A stretch of 64,000 nt of DNA, taken from NCBI RefSeq assembly GCF_900116665.1, contig NZ_FPBK01000005.1:62001-126000 (forward strand), given 5' to 3'. Origin of the DNA: Pustulibacterium marinum. Its GTDB lineage: Bacteria; Bacteroidota; Bacteroidia; Flavobacteriales; Flavobacteriaceae. The notes below the pieces were generated by a model. The model searched no databases and was not told the origin of the DNA. It was given only the letters and a program-made list of their open reading frames with translations. Of this stretch, positions 44,726 to 53,527 are shown in pieces; positions within the stretch are counted from its first letter, which is position 1; each line of letters starts with the position of its first letter. Position numbers and translations under genes: made by a program.

Positions 44726-46393
44726 TTACTTTGAAGCTTCCGCTTCTAGTTTTAATCTTCCTAATTTATCTTCTCTTTTTCTAGAAGCATAAATGATATA
44801 ATCTTTAGGAGATTTTCTATAGAATACTCCAGGTCTAATTACCAATTCATTTTTAAGAATCTCTTCCGGATCTTTTCTTTCTAAATTTCCGTTTTCGTCA
44901 AAAATAAACAGTGTTGGGATTGCTTTGTTGTAGTTCCCCATGTTTTTAATTTCATCCATATCGGTAACACCCATGTTCTTTTTGTTATCATTAAACAAAA
45001 CATACAGTTTACCATCTTCATACATAGGAATAGCACTTAAATACTCAGGACCTTTACCCATAGTAGTAAGAGGAATTGCAAAACCTGCTCCTACAGCAAC
45101 ATTACCCGAACTTCCAATAAAGAAAATATTGAAAGATAGTTCTGTTACGGTAGCATCTTGGTCTTTTGCTACAACATTGGTCCAAGCAATTGAACCATCA
45201 GGATTTAAAGATGTAACAATAATTTCATTAGTCACATAGGTAATAGGTCTTACACCAAGAGGTCCAATACCTGACTTGTCACCTATTATAACCATAGCAT
45301 ATTCAGAAAGAATTAATAACCCACCATCTTCTTTCTCTATCAAAGAGTGAATTCTATATAAAGGTTTTAAATCTTTGTCTTTCTTAGCCTTTCTTTCTCC
45401 TAAAAGTTTTTCTTTAGTTTCATAATCAAAATCATTGAAATGCATGTCAGGTTCAGTTGCACCAGTGAGATCAATAGTTCCTTCATAAACACCTCTCAGG
45501 TTACGATTGGCTCTTCCACTTTCTCTAACTGATGAAAAGAAACCTACCAATTTCAATGTATTTTGATTGGTAGACATTAATTCGCAATTGATAATCTCTT
45601 TATCTTTTACTTGAATATCAATAACTTCTTTCGCATAACTTTTTTCTCTTTTGTAAGCAAAAACCTGGAATTTTTCTACTTTTTCCTTTTTCTTCTTATC
45701 TCTATAGCTTTCGTTAGTTACAAGAAAAACATCTCCATTGAAGTTTACTTCAAAATCAGCTATATTGAAGTCGAAATCTTTTTTATTATCATCAAATTGA
45801 ACTTTGTCAATATCAGAAAAGACTTCTTCCATATTGTCATTAAAAAGTTTTAGCTCATACTTGAATGCATCTTCTTTCTTGAAGTAAGAAGTGTGCATGA
45901 TTAAAAGTTCATTTTCATTTACGCCTTTCTTGTAATAAAAACTTCCTCGCTGTGAATTTTTATCCACTGTAGATTCGAAAAGAATAACTCCATTTCCAAG
46001 AACACCTTCTTCAGAAAGCTCAGTTCCTACTAATCTATACGTTTTCTCTTTTTTAGAATACACACTTCCTAAGGCATAGATCTTATTATTCAGCATGTAA
46101 ATTTCTTCAAAATCAAGATCTTTATCTTTTAATTCTGGAAACTCAATAGAATAAGTTCCTATAATCTGCATTGTTTCTGAGTCAAAAGTTTTTAAAGCAA
46201 AATCCTTCTTACCTTTTAATGCTAAAGCAAAAATCTTATCGTTCTTTTCGCCAAAGATTTTAAGAATCTTGTAGCCATCGTTGTCTAGTTCTTCTCCATA
46301 AGTAAGTTGAAGGTCTTCAATTTGATGTTGGGCATTCATGAACCCTGTAGATGACAATAATACCATTGCCACCATAAACAGTAGTTTTTTCAT
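44726..46393 (-). CDS. hypothetical exported protein
   Basis: A 555-residue exported protein with signal peptide MKKLLFMVAMVLLSSTGFMNAQ, the reason for choosing ATG 46393 over 46426. The body is acidic and rich in Lys, Glu and Asp, with repeating short strands such as KIFALALKGKKDFALKTF and GVYEGTIDLTG, suggesting a beta-propeller-like fold. I see no catalytic motif and do not recognise a family with confidence. It stands alone with its own terminator. Confidence 0.75.
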   Translation of the reverse strand: MKKLLFMVAMVLLSSTGFMNAQHQIEDLQLTYGEELDNDGYKILKIFGEKNDKIFALALKGKKDFALKTFDSETMQIIGTYSIEFPELKDKDLDFEEIYMLNNKIYALGSVYSKKEKTYRLVGTELSEEGVLGNGVILFESTVDKNSQRGSFYYKKGVNENELLIMHTSYFKKEDAFKYELKLFNDNMEEVFSDIDKVQFDDNKKDFDFNIADFEVNFNGDVFLVTNESYRDKKKKEKVEKFQVFAYKREKSYAKEVIDIQVKDKEIINCELMSTNQNTLKLVGFFSSVRESGRANRNLRGVYEGTIDLTGATEPDMHFNDFDYETKEKLLGERKAKKDKDLKPLYRIHSLIEKEDGGLLILSEYAMVIIGDKSGIGPLGVRPITYVTNEIIVTSLNPDGSIAWTNVVAKDQDATVTELSFNIFFIGSSGNVAVGAGFAIPLTTMGKGPEYLSAIPMYEDGKLYVLFNDNKKNMGVTDMDEIKNMGNYNKAIPTLFIFDENGNLERKDPEEILKNELVIRPGVFYRKSPKDYIIYASRKREDKLGRLKLEAEASK

Positions 46394-46462
46394 TTTATTA
46401 GGTTGTTTATAAATTTGTTCAAGCAATAATAATACTTTTTTATTTAAAAACTGTTACAAATA

Positions 46463-46495
46463 AAAAAGCCGATCAAAAACGACCGGCTTTTTTTA
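46463..46495 (-). terminator. terminator of the pheA-tyrA-DAHPS operon
   Basis: An interrupted stem: AAAAAGCCG plus TC on the left pairs with GA plus CGGCTTTTT on the right across 46463-46495. Read leftward it is followed by T. It begins about 20 nt after the DAHPS/CM stop. Confidence 0.72.
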
Positions 46496-46515
46496 CTTTT
46501 TATCATACAGGAAAT

Positions 46516-47598
46516 TTATCCTTTTAAAATCTTCTCCTGGTGATTTATAGATTCCTGGTGAATGGCTTTGAACATTTTTAATACAAACTCTTCACTCAAT
46601 CCTCTTTGCTCTCCTTCTAGAATCATTTTTCCTAAAATCTCGTTCCAACGGTTGTTTTGTAAAACCGCCACATTTTTATCTTTTTTCAAAGACCCGATTT
46701 CTTTAGCTACTTTCATTCGTTTTCCTAAAGTATCTATCAATGTATTATCAATCACATCAATCTGTGCTCTTAGGTTTGCAATTTTGCTGTTAAACTCTTT
46801 CGCTTCATCAGTTTCTTTACGAATACGAAGATCTTGCATAATTTGAACCAACGTTGTTGGCGTTACTTGTTGTGCAGCATCACTCCAAGCATTATCCGGA
46901 TCAAAATGTGTTTCAATCATTAATCCGTCGTAATTCAAATCCAACGCTGTTTGCGATACATCAAAAATCATATCTCTTTTTCCTGTGATATGCGATGGAT
47001 CACAAATCAACGGTAAATCTGGAAATCTTTGTTGTAATTCAATAGCCAATTGCCATTCTGGAATGTTACGGTATTTTGTTTTTTCGTAAGTTGAAAATCC
47101 ACGGTGAATCACTCCTAAATTTTTAATATCTGCTGTATACAAACGTTCAATAGCTCCTAACCACAAAGAAAGATCTGGGTTTACAGGGTTTTTCACCAAT
47201 ACAATTTTATCGGTTCCTTTTAATTCATCAGCAATTTCTTGAATGATGAATGGACTCACAGTAGAACGTGCTCCAATCCATAATAAATCAATATCGTGCT
47301 CCAAAGCTAATTTCACATGGTCTTTGTTGGCTACTTCAGTAGCTGTTTTCATCCCAGTTTCAGCTTTTACTTTTTGCAACCATTTTAGTCCAAGAGCTCC
47401 TACTCCTTCAAAATTTCCTGGTCTGGTTCTTGGTTTCCAAATTCCTGCTCTAAAATAATTTACATCGGTATCCTTAAGCTCGTTGGCGATTTTTAAAACT
47501 TGCTCTTCCGTTTCCGCGCTACACGGTCCTGCAATTACTAAAGGATGATCTAAGCCTAAATCATCTAACCATGTTCTCATTGCTGCTGAATTTTCCAT
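46516..47598 (-). CDS. bifunctional DAHP synthase / chorismate mutase (type II)
   Basis: A 360-residue fusion. Residues about 1-255 are a DAHP synthase of the KDO8P-synthase-like group (VIAGPCSAETEEQV, FRAGIWKPRTRPG, LICDPSHITGKRD). Residues about 265-355 are an AroQ chorismate mutase (LRAQIDVIDNTLIDTLGKRM, with conserved Arg and Lys). It catalyses the first step of the shikimate pathway and the branch to prephenate in one polypeptide, an arrangement typical of Bacteroidetes. It is the last gene of the operon, 10 nt after tyrA. Confidence 0.95.
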   Translation of the reverse strand: MENSAAMRTWLDDLGLDHPLVIAGPCSAETEEQVLKIANELKDTDVNYFRAGIWKPRTRPGNFEGVGALGLKWLQKVKAETGMKTATEVANKDHVKLALEHDIDLLWIGARSTVSPFIIQEIADELKGTDKIVLVKNPVNPDLSLWLGAIERLYTADIKNLGVIHRGFSTYEKTKYRNIPEWQLAIELQQRFPDLPLICDPSHITGKRDMIFDVSQTALDLNYDGLMIETHFDPDNAWSDAAQQVTPTTLVQIMQDLRIRKETDEAKEFNSKIANLRAQIDVIDNTLIDTLGKRMKVAKEIGSLKKDKNVAVLQNNRWNEILGKMILEGEQRGLSEEFVLKMFKAIHQESINHQEKILKG

Positions 47599-47608
47599 TT
47601 CTTTCCTT

Positions 47609-48466
47609 TTAGTGTTTTACCGTAATTCCTTTTAATATTTCTTTTATTTTGTTTGTGTTTTCCATGGCTTCATAAATAGATTCAAAATCTTCTTGTTCCA
47701 TGAATTGTTTGAATTCTTGCAAATTCTTAATATATGCTTCCAATGTTTCTAATACATTGGTTTTGTTTTGCTGAAAAATAGGCGCCCACATAGCTGGTGA
47801 ACTTTTTGCCAAACGTACAGTACTTTCAAAACCAGAACCTGCCATATCAAAAATATCACGTTCGTTGGCTTCTTTTTCTATGACTGTTTTGCCCAGCATA
47901 AATGAACTTATGTGCGACAAATGCGATGTGTAGGCAATATGAATATCATGTGATTTTGGATCCATATAACGAATTCGCATTCCAATATCTGAAAAAATCT
48001 TCAATGCTTTTTCTTGCAGTTTGAAGGCTGTTTTTTCTACCTCACAAATAATATTCGTTTTGTATTGATACAATCCGTGCAATGCTGCTGAAGGTCCTGA
48101 AAATTCGGTACCTGCAATAGGATGAGCTGCTAAAAAATTTCTTCTTTTGGGATGCTCTGAGATTAACTCGCAAATGGCTTCTTTAGTAGAACCGGCATCA
48201 ATCACAATAGCATCATCATTAACCAAATCTAAAATTTTAGAAAGTTGTTTTGTCAACGCATTTACAGGAATGGCTACAAAAACTACATCGGCCTGAGCAA
48301 GATCTTCATACGTTGCTTTTGCATCGATCACACCCAAAGACAAGGCTTCCTCTAAATGTTTTTCACTTTGATCAATTCCGAAAACCGTTACGGAGTCGTA
48401 TGCAGTTTTTACATCTAACGCAAACGATCCTCCTATTAATCCAACTCCTATGATAAAAACTTTCAT
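47609..48466 (-). CDS. tyrA: prephenate dehydrogenase
   Basis: TyrA oxidises prephenate to 4-hydroxyphenylpyruvate for tyrosine synthesis. The 285-residue protein has the NAD-binding loop GVGLIGGSFA (7-16), AHPIAGTEFSG and SHLSHISSFM, which contain the active-site His residues of the family. No chorismate mutase or ACT domain is fused. It begins 1 nt after the aminotransferase stop. Confidence 0.95.
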   Translation of the reverse strand: MKVFIIGVGLIGGSFALDVKTAYDSVTVFGIDQSEKHLEEALSLGVIDAKATYEDLAQADVVFVAIPVNALTKQLSKILDLVNDDAIVIDAGSTKEAICELISEHPKRRNFLAAHPIAGTEFSGPSAALHGLYQYKTNIICEVEKTAFKLQEKALKIFSDIGMRIRYMDPKSHDIHIAYTSHLSHISSFMLGKTVIEKEANERDIFDMAGSGFESTVRLAKSSPAMWAPIFQQNKTNVLETLEAYIKNLQEFKQFMEQEDFESIYEAMENTNKIKEILKGITVKH

Positions 48467-48467
48467 A

Positions 48468-49610
48468 CTAAAATCTGTTGATAGCTTCTGCTATTTTTTC
48501 TTCGGGAACGCAAAGCGAAAAACGAATGTAGCCTTCGCCCTGACTACCAAAAATGGTTCCCGGGGTAATAAATATATTTTTTTCTTGTAAAATGGTATCT
48601 ATAAACGCTTCGGAAGAAGTAATGCCCTCCGGAAGTTTGCACCACACAAACATGCCTACCGCATTTTCATCAACGGTACAATTGAGTTTTGCTGCCAACT
48701 GTAGCGTCAATGCTTTTCTTTTAGCATAAACTTCATTGAGTTGCTGAAACCATTCTTTCTTCAATTGCAAAGCTGCTACCGCTCCTTTTTGAACGGAATA
48801 GAACATGCCGCTATCAAAATTGCTTTTCACTTTTAGAATCGCATTTATATTTTCAGTACTTCCTAAAACCATTCCAACACGCCAACCAGCCATGTTGAAA
48901 CTTTTACTCAAGGAGTTCAATTCTAGTGCAACTTCTTTTGCTCCTTCAATCTCTAAAATACTCAGCTGATCCTCGTTCAACACAAAACTGTACGGATTAT
49001 CGTTCACCAACAAAATATCATGTTTCCTGGCAAAAGCGACCAATTTTTGAAACATCTCTTTCGTAGGCTTTGCACCCGTTGGCATGTGCGGATATGACAA
49101 CCACATAATTTTTACTTTAGACAAATCGGTTTGTTCTAAAGCATCGATATCTGGAAACCAATCAGAATCCGCTGATAAATTATAATATTTTGGAGTTGCC
49201 TCTACCAATTTTGTTACTGAAGTATAGGTAGGATATCCAGGATTTGGAATTAACACCTCATCTCCTTGATTTAAAAAAGCCATGCTAACGTGCATAATCC
49301 CTTCTTTGGAGCCCATTAACGGCAATACTTCAGAATCTGCATTCACCACAACGTTGAAGTACTCCTGATAAAAATCGGTGATTGCCTTTCGAAGTTCAGG
49401 AATTCCCTGATAACTTTGATATTGGTGTGCGCCAGCATCTGCCACAGATTCCTGCATTGCCTGAATCACTTCTGGAGCCGGAGCTAAATCTGGACTTCCG
49501 ATTCCCATATTAATTACCGGTTTTCCTTCGGCAATCATCCCTCTTACTTCTCTTAATTTTTTAGAAAAGTAGTATTCTTGTACCGTTTGTAAACGTTGTG
49601 CAACTTCCAT
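48468..49610 (-). CDS. pyridoxal phosphate-dependent aminotransferase
   Basis: A 380-residue class I/II aminotransferase. The PLP lysine lies in SLSKSFNMAGWRVG, and NPGYPTY, YPHMPTGA and the C-terminal RFSLCVP Arg are present. Given its place between pheA and tyrA, its likely role is transamination of phenylpyruvate and 4-hydroxyphenylpyruvate to Phe and Tyr; similar proteins elsewhere act on LL-DAP or aspartate, so substrate is inferred from the operon. Its ATG overlaps the pheA stop by 1 nt (TAATG). Confidence 0.92.
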   Translation of the reverse strand: MEVAQRLQTVQEYYFSKKLREVRGMIAEGKPVINMGIGSPDLAPAPEVIQAMQESVADAGAHQYQSYQGIPELRKAITDFYQEYFNVVVNADSEVLPLMGSKEGIMHVSMAFLNQGDEVLIPNPGYPTYTSVTKLVEATPKYYNLSADSDWFPDIDALEQTDLSKVKIMWLSYPHMPTGAKPTKEMFQKLVAFARKHDILLVNDNPYSFVLNEDQLSILEIEGAKEVALELNSLSKSFNMAGWRVGMVLGSTENINAILKVKSNFDSGMFYSVQKGAVAALQLKKEWFQQLNEVYAKRKALTLQLAAKLNCTVDENAVGMFVWCKLPEGITSSEAFIDTILQEKNIFITPGTIFGSQGEGYIRFSLCVPEEKIAEAINRF

Positions 49611-50437
49611 TACTTTCTTGCATTTTTATATTCTCCTAAAATCTTGAATTTATCTGCCATGATCGTCAACAGCTTCACTGCTTTATCAAAATCTGCATAC
49701 GCATCAAAAGTTACGTTTACAAAAAAGGCATATTTCCAAGGAGTTTCAATGACTGGTAATGATTGAATTTTGGTTAAATTCAACCTGCAATCACTCATCA
49801 CATTTAACACCGTAGCCAAACTTCCTCTTTTATGGTCTAATTCAAATTTTAGCGAAGCTTTATTTATTTGATCTTTTGGCAAAACTGAATTTTGAGTTTT
49901 TACGATAACAAAACGCGTAGAATTATCTTTAATCGTTTGTATATCAGAATTTAAAACCTCCAACTCATACAATTCTGCAGCGGTAGAAGAAGCTATAGCT
50001 CCTGCTCCTTTTAGTTGCTTTTCTGAAATAATTTTTGCTGCTTCCGCCGTATCTGCAGCTTCTATCAAACGAATGTGAGGATATTTTTTAAAAAACTCTT
50101 TACACTGTAAAAGTGCCATGGGATGTGAATGTACTTCGGTAATATCTTCAATAGTTTGTCCTGGAAGCACCATTAAATTATGGCTGATATTTAAAAAATA
50201 TTCTCCAATTACATGAAGATTATTGCTATCTATCAAAGCGTAATTTGGTATAATAGAACCTGCTATAGAATTTTCAATAGCCATAACTGCAATGGTTGCA
50301 TTTCCTTTGACTACCTCATCTACCAATGCATCAAAAGACAAACACTCTACTATGTCTACATTTTCTCCAAAATACTCAAGAGCTACTTTGTGGTGAAAAC
50401 ATCCTTTGATTCCCTGTATGGCTACTTTTTCGTTCAT
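49610..50437 (-). CDS. pheA: prephenate dehydratase
   Basis: PheA converts prephenate to phenylpyruvate for phenylalanine synthesis. The 275-residue protein has the dehydratase domain with the catalytic TRF motif (DNSTRFVIV) and a C-terminal ACT domain (HKRGSLATVLNVM, LTKIQSLP), which in the family binds Phe for feedback inhibition. It lacks a chorismate mutase domain; that activity is in the fused DAHPS/CM gene. It is the first structural gene behind the attenuator; its ATG lies 8 nt beyond the terminator T-tract. Confidence 0.95.
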   Translation of the reverse strand: MNEKVAIQGIKGCFHHKVALEYFGENVDIVECLSFDALVDEVVKGNATIAVMAIENSIAGSIIPNYALIDSNNLHVIGEYFLNISHNLMVLPGQTIEDITEVHSHPMALLQCKEFFKKYPHIRLIEAADTAEAAKIISEKQLKGAGAIASSTAAELYELEVLNSDIQTIKDNSTRFVIVKTQNSVLPKDQINKASLKFELDHKRGSLATVLNVMSDCRLNLTKIQSLPVIETPWKYAFFVNVTFDAYADFDKAVKLLTIMADKFKILGEYKNARK

Positions 50438-50445
50438 ATACTATC

Positions 50446-50481
50446 AAAAAAAAAGTCCCGAAAAAAATTTTCGGGACTTTT
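50446..50481 (-). terminator. attenuator terminator in front of pheA
   Basis: On the minus strand AAAAGTCCCGAAAA pairs with TTTTCGGGACTTTT and is followed by nine T (50454-50446). The T-run ends 8 nt before the pheA ATG, so transcription must read through it to express the operon. The left arm AGTCCCG (50478-50472) can instead pair with CGGGACT at 50526-50520. Confidence 0.9.
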
Positions 50482-50512
50482 ATTATTTTAAAAATATCTT
50501 ACAAGCTTAAAC

Positions 50513-50587
50513 TCATAACAGTCCCGTTTCACTTCCATAATAGAAGTAAAAATAAAAACGGTTCCAGAAATAAGTTGTTGCTATCAT
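50513..50587 (-). CDS. attenuator leader peptide rich in Phe and Tyr
   Basis: A 24-codon frame starting at ATG 50587 and ending at TGA 50513. Ten of 24 residues are aromatic, including YFW at residues 6-8 and an uninterrupted FYFYFYY at residues 11-17. Such a run is not expected by chance and matches the leader peptides that sense charged tRNA. A longer frame from ATG 50693 overlaps it in another register but has no such bias. The peptide itself probably has no function beyond being translated. Confidence 0.88.
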   Translation of the reverse strand: MIATTYFWNRFYFYFYYGSETGLL

Positions 50588-50719
50588 TCTCTTTTGTAAT
50601 TGATATCGCTAATGTAGCTTTAATTTCTAAATAAAAAAACACTCTAATCAATTTTTTGAAAAAATCACCGAATCGACAAGAATTTGCTTTCATTTTCTAA
50701 TTAAAGTTTAGGAAAGTTA

Positions 50720-50727
50720 TATTTTTG
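50720..50727 (+). promoter_or_regulatory. -7 box of the gldA promoter
   Basis: TATTTTTG matches TAnnTTTG and lies 45 nt before the gldA ATG at 50773. On the opposite strand the adjacent TAACTTTC (50719-50712) is a weaker candidate -7 box for the pheA leader, so the two promoters may be back to back. Confidence 0.5.
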
Positions 50728-50772
50728 AATTATAATTCTGAACCTATAGAAGTTCAACTTATTCTTGTTCAC

Positions 50773-51666
50773 ATGTCTATTGAAGTTACAAACCTTACCA
50801 AAATTTACGGCAATCAAAAAGCCTTGAACCATATTAATTTCTCAATTCAAAAAGGTGAAATTGTTGGTTTTCTAGGTCCTAACGGTGCTGGAAAATCAAC
50901 CACTATGAAAATCCTAACTACTTTTTTGGAAGCTACAGAAGGATCTGCAGTTGTAAATGGGTTTGATGTAACTTCCCAGAAAAGAGAAATTCAACAGTGC
51001 ATTGGCTATTTGCCTGAGCATAACCCGCAATATTTAGACATGTATGTGCGCGAGTATCTTAAATTCAATGCTTCGGTATATAAAGCTCCTAAAAATTCGG
51101 TTGAAAAAGTTATTGAACTCACAGGATTAACGCCAGAAGCTCACAAAAAAATAGGTCAACTTTCTAAAGGATATCGCCAGCGTGTAGGTTTGGCCGCAGC
51201 TTTACAACACAACCCAGAAGTTTTAATATTAGATGAACCCACTACAGGATTAGATCCGAATCAATTGGTTGAAATCAGAAAACTGATTAGAGAGGTAGGA
51301 AAAGAAAAAACCGTATTGCTTTCTACTCACATTATGCAAGAAGTGGAAGCTATTTGCGACCGCGTAATTATCATAAACAAAGGAGAAGTAGTGGCTGATC
51401 AAAAACTTGCTGAGTTACGCAAAGGTCAACAGCAAATTGTGGAAGTAGAGTTTGATTATAGAGTTGAAGAAGCCTTTTTAAAAGCTTTACCTAAAGTGGA
51501 AAAAGTGGAAAACAAAATTGGTTTTGTTTACGAAATCACTTTCGAAACGGAAAAAGATATGCGTCCTGCAGTTTTTGACTTTGCCCATGATAATGGATTA
51601 AAGATTTTGGCCTTAAACCAACAAAACAAAACGTTGGAAAGTTTATTTAGAGAACTTACTGCTTAA
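50773..51666 (+). CDS. gldA: gliding motility-associated ABC transporter ATP-binding protein GldA
   Basis: GldA is the ATPase of the GldA-GldF-GldG ABC transporter associated with gliding. The 297-residue protein has Walker A GPNGAGKST, the signature LSKGYRQRVGL, Walker B VLILDEPTTGLDP and a switch His (LLSTHIMQE), plus a C-terminal domain of ~85 residues typical of GldA. ATG 50773 is chosen over an upstream TTG (50725) that lies within the -7 box. gldF and gldG are not in the window. Its stop overlaps the convergent serine hydrolase stop. Confidence 0.92.
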   Translation: MSIEVTNLTKIYGNQKALNHINFSIQKGEIVGFLGPNGAGKSTTMKILTTFLEATEGSAVVNGFDVTSQKREIQQCIGYLPEHNPQYLDMYVREYLKFNASVYKAPKNSVEKVIELTGLTPEAHKKIGQLSKGYRQRVGLAAALQHNPEVLILDEPTTGLDPNQLVEIRKLIREVGKEKTVLLSTHIMQEVEAICDRVIIINKGEVVADQKLAELRKGQQQIVEVEFDYRVEEAFLKALPKVEKVENKIGFVYEITFETEKDMRPAVFDFAHDNGLKILALNQQNKTLESLFRELTA

Positions 51667-52781
51667 GACTCGTTTTCGCTTTGAAGTAAATTATCCATTA
51701 TTTCACTCACTTCTGTGTGAATATCAGGATTGGTAACATTGGTAGTAATTACAAAAACCATTTCTTGTTTTGGATATACGTAAAAATACGTGTAGCCACC
51801 TACCCCATTTCCAAAATGCCCGTAAAAGGTACGCCCTTTTCTATCACGGCTTACCTCCCAACCTAATCCGTAATACATAGGTTCTCCTTCAACCATGGTC
51901 ATTTGCAACATTTCCTGCTTTGTTTCAGGTTTTAAAAATTTATTGTACAAAATAGCATTACCAAATTTGGCAATATCCGATGCGCTTGCCAAATACCCCC
52001 CTGAAGCTAATTTGTAATAATTTCTAACTTTTGTTGCCTTTTTAAACCGATTCTTGCTATGTGTTTGTGTGTAAAAGGTTACTTTATTCTTTAAATTCTG
52101 ATTTTTATCTGCAACAATATTTTTCAATCCTAAAGGCTGAAAAACTGTTGTTTTCATAAGCTTCTCAAAATCTCTTTTGGATGCATTTTGCATAGCTACA
52201 GAAAGTAGATTCCAGTCGTTGCTATTGTACAAATAGCCTTTCCCAGGTTGATATAACAATGAGTCTTCTGCAAAAGTGTGAAGGCCATCTACAATACTTT
52301 GAGATTGCCTACTCAAAAATTCTCTCCCTTTATATGTTCGAATACCAGCTGTGTGCGAAGCTAGTTGCCTAATGGTAAAATCATATTTTTTCTTAGGGAA
52401 ATCCGGAACATATTTATAGAGTGAAGCATCAATATCTATTTTTTTGTTTTCGTACATTTTCATTAGCCCAGCCGCGGAAAATGTTTTTGAAACACTCGCT
52501 ACTCTGAAGAGCGTTTCATCAGGATTAATTGATGTTCTATTTTTTACATCGGCATAGCCATAACCAGCTTTCCAAACTACGCTATCTTTTCTAGTTACAA
52601 CAATAGCCAATCCCGGAACGGTTTTATTTCGAACTAATTTTTCAATAATTCTTTCTGATTTCTGAACAGCTTCAATTTCTGGTATCAATTCACTTTTACC
52701 TACTGATGCTTGTTGCGCACAACGCACTTGCAACAGAAAGTTCATAAAAAGAAATAGCAATACGCCTGTATATTTCATCAA
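51663..52781 (-). CDS. exported serine hydrolase, beta-lactamase class C family
   Basis: A 372-residue exported protein of the class C beta-lactamase/esterase family. A signal peptide (MMKYTGVLLFLFMNFLLQVRC) is followed by the catalytic SxxK (SVSK in FRVASVSKTF), a YxN-type motif (YLYNSNDW) and a third motif near HFGNGVGGY. The family includes D-aminopeptidases, esterases and beta-lactamases, so the substrate is open. It overlaps the GIN-domain lipoprotein gene by 4 nt and ends tail-to-tail with gldA. Confidence 0.88.
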   Translation of the reverse strand: MMKYTGVLLFLFMNFLLQVRCAQQASVGKSELIPEIEAVQKSERIIEKLVRNKTVPGLAIVVTRKDSVVWKAGYGYADVKNRTSINPDETLFRVASVSKTFSAAGLMKMYENKKIDIDASLYKYVPDFPKKKYDFTIRQLASHTAGIRTYKGREFLSRQSQSIVDGLHTFAEDSLLYQPGKGYLYNSNDWNLLSVAMQNASKRDFEKLMKTTVFQPLGLKNIVADKNQNLKNKVTFYTQTHSKNRFKKATKVRNYYKLASGGYLASASDIAKFGNAILYNKFLKPETKQEMLQMTMVEGEPMYYGLGWEVSRDRKGRTFYGHFGNGVGGYTYFYVYPKQEMVFVITTNVTNPDIHTEVSEIMDNLLQSENES

Positions 52782-53527
52782 TCAGTGAAAATTAATTGTC
52801 CTACATAAGGTGATTCTACCTCAATTTCCTCTGGAGTGTTCACTGCTATCACATCGCCCGTACTCACAATTTCAGCAGAAATGCTTTGCACAGGATTTAC
52901 AATCATATCATTGCTGCTTCTGTGATATATATAAACCTGTTGAGCTATTAAATCCTCACCTTCAAATCTACTGTCGCCACTGTAAAAATTGACTGTTAAT
53001 CGATTGGTACTGCCCGAAATATATGCATTAGAGATTTTATTAAAATTCACCGTTAAATTTTGGTTTTCTATCTCTAAATGAAAACTTCCCACAGCCAAAC
53101 CGGCAGTATTATAATCTTCGGAAATAAGCTCTAGCGCATTGAAATGCAAAACTTCCTCCGAGTACACATCAAACTGAGAATTATTTATGATTTTTGTAAT
53201 ATTCACGGCGGTCACATAGACTTTTGTTACACCATATTTACGAACAAAATTGCAACTATTATCATCCTTTAAGAGGAGTTTACCATTTTCAACAGAGACG
53301 TTAACATCATTTATCAAATTACTCCCAGTTTCTAGAATCACTTGATTCTCGGTACCTTCTGAAAGATAAAGCGTAACGCCCTCTCCCACCTCGATGGTTG
53401 AAAAATCCGCTACTGAAATTTCTTCTTGAATGATGGTTCCTGCTATTTGAAAACAATCGCCGGCATTTTCAGAATTACATCCTGAAAACAACAAAAACAA
53501 ACCTATGTATGTGAGCCATCTTTTCAT
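52778..53527 (-). CDS. head GIN domain lipoprotein (DUF2807)
   Basis: A 249-residue lipoprotein: MKRWLTYIGLFLLFSGC has a lipobox (FSGC). The mature part is a right-handed beta-helix-like DUF2807 (putative auto-transporter adhesin head GIN) domain with the typical opening FSTIEVGEGVTLYLSEG and repeated short strands. Function of the family is unknown; it is common at the surface of Bacteroidetes. It overlaps the genes on both sides by 4 nt, so three envelope genes are one operon. Confidence 0.85.
   Translation of the reverse strand: MKRWLTYIGLFLLFSGCNSENAGDCFQIAGTIIQEEISVADFSTIEVGEGVTLYLSEGTENQVILETGSNLINDVNVSVENGKLLLKDDNSCNFVRKYGVTKVYVTAVNITKIINNSQFDVYSEEVLHFNALELISEDYNTAGLAVGSFHLEIENQNLTVNFNKISNAYISGSTNRLTVNFYSGDSRFEGEDLIAQQVYIYHRSSNDMIVNPVQSISAEIVSTGDVIAVNTPEEIEVESPYVGQLIFTD

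Larger units (their letters stand above)
50446..50587 (-). promoter_or_regulatory. aromatic amino acid transcription attenuator
   Basis: The region has all parts of a ribosome-mediated attenuator. A leader peptide (50587-50513) holds an aromatic run at 50557-50537. Segment 1/2: TTTTACTTC pairs with GAAGTGAAA across the aromatic codons. Segment 2/3: CGGGACT (50526-50520) pairs exactly with AGTCCCG (50478-50472) as antiterminator. Segment 3/4 is the terminator. With scarce Phe or Tyr tRNA the ribosome stalls on segment 1, 2/3 forms, and the operon is transcribed. The mechanism is known from enterobacterial phe and trp operons; its use here is inferred from sequence. Confidence 0.88.

Noticed and set aside
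50531-50693. Longer leader reading frame from ATG 50693 in another register
   Set aside because: It is Leu- and Phe-containing but without the dense aromatic run; the 24-codon frame from 50587 fits the attenuator geometry much better.
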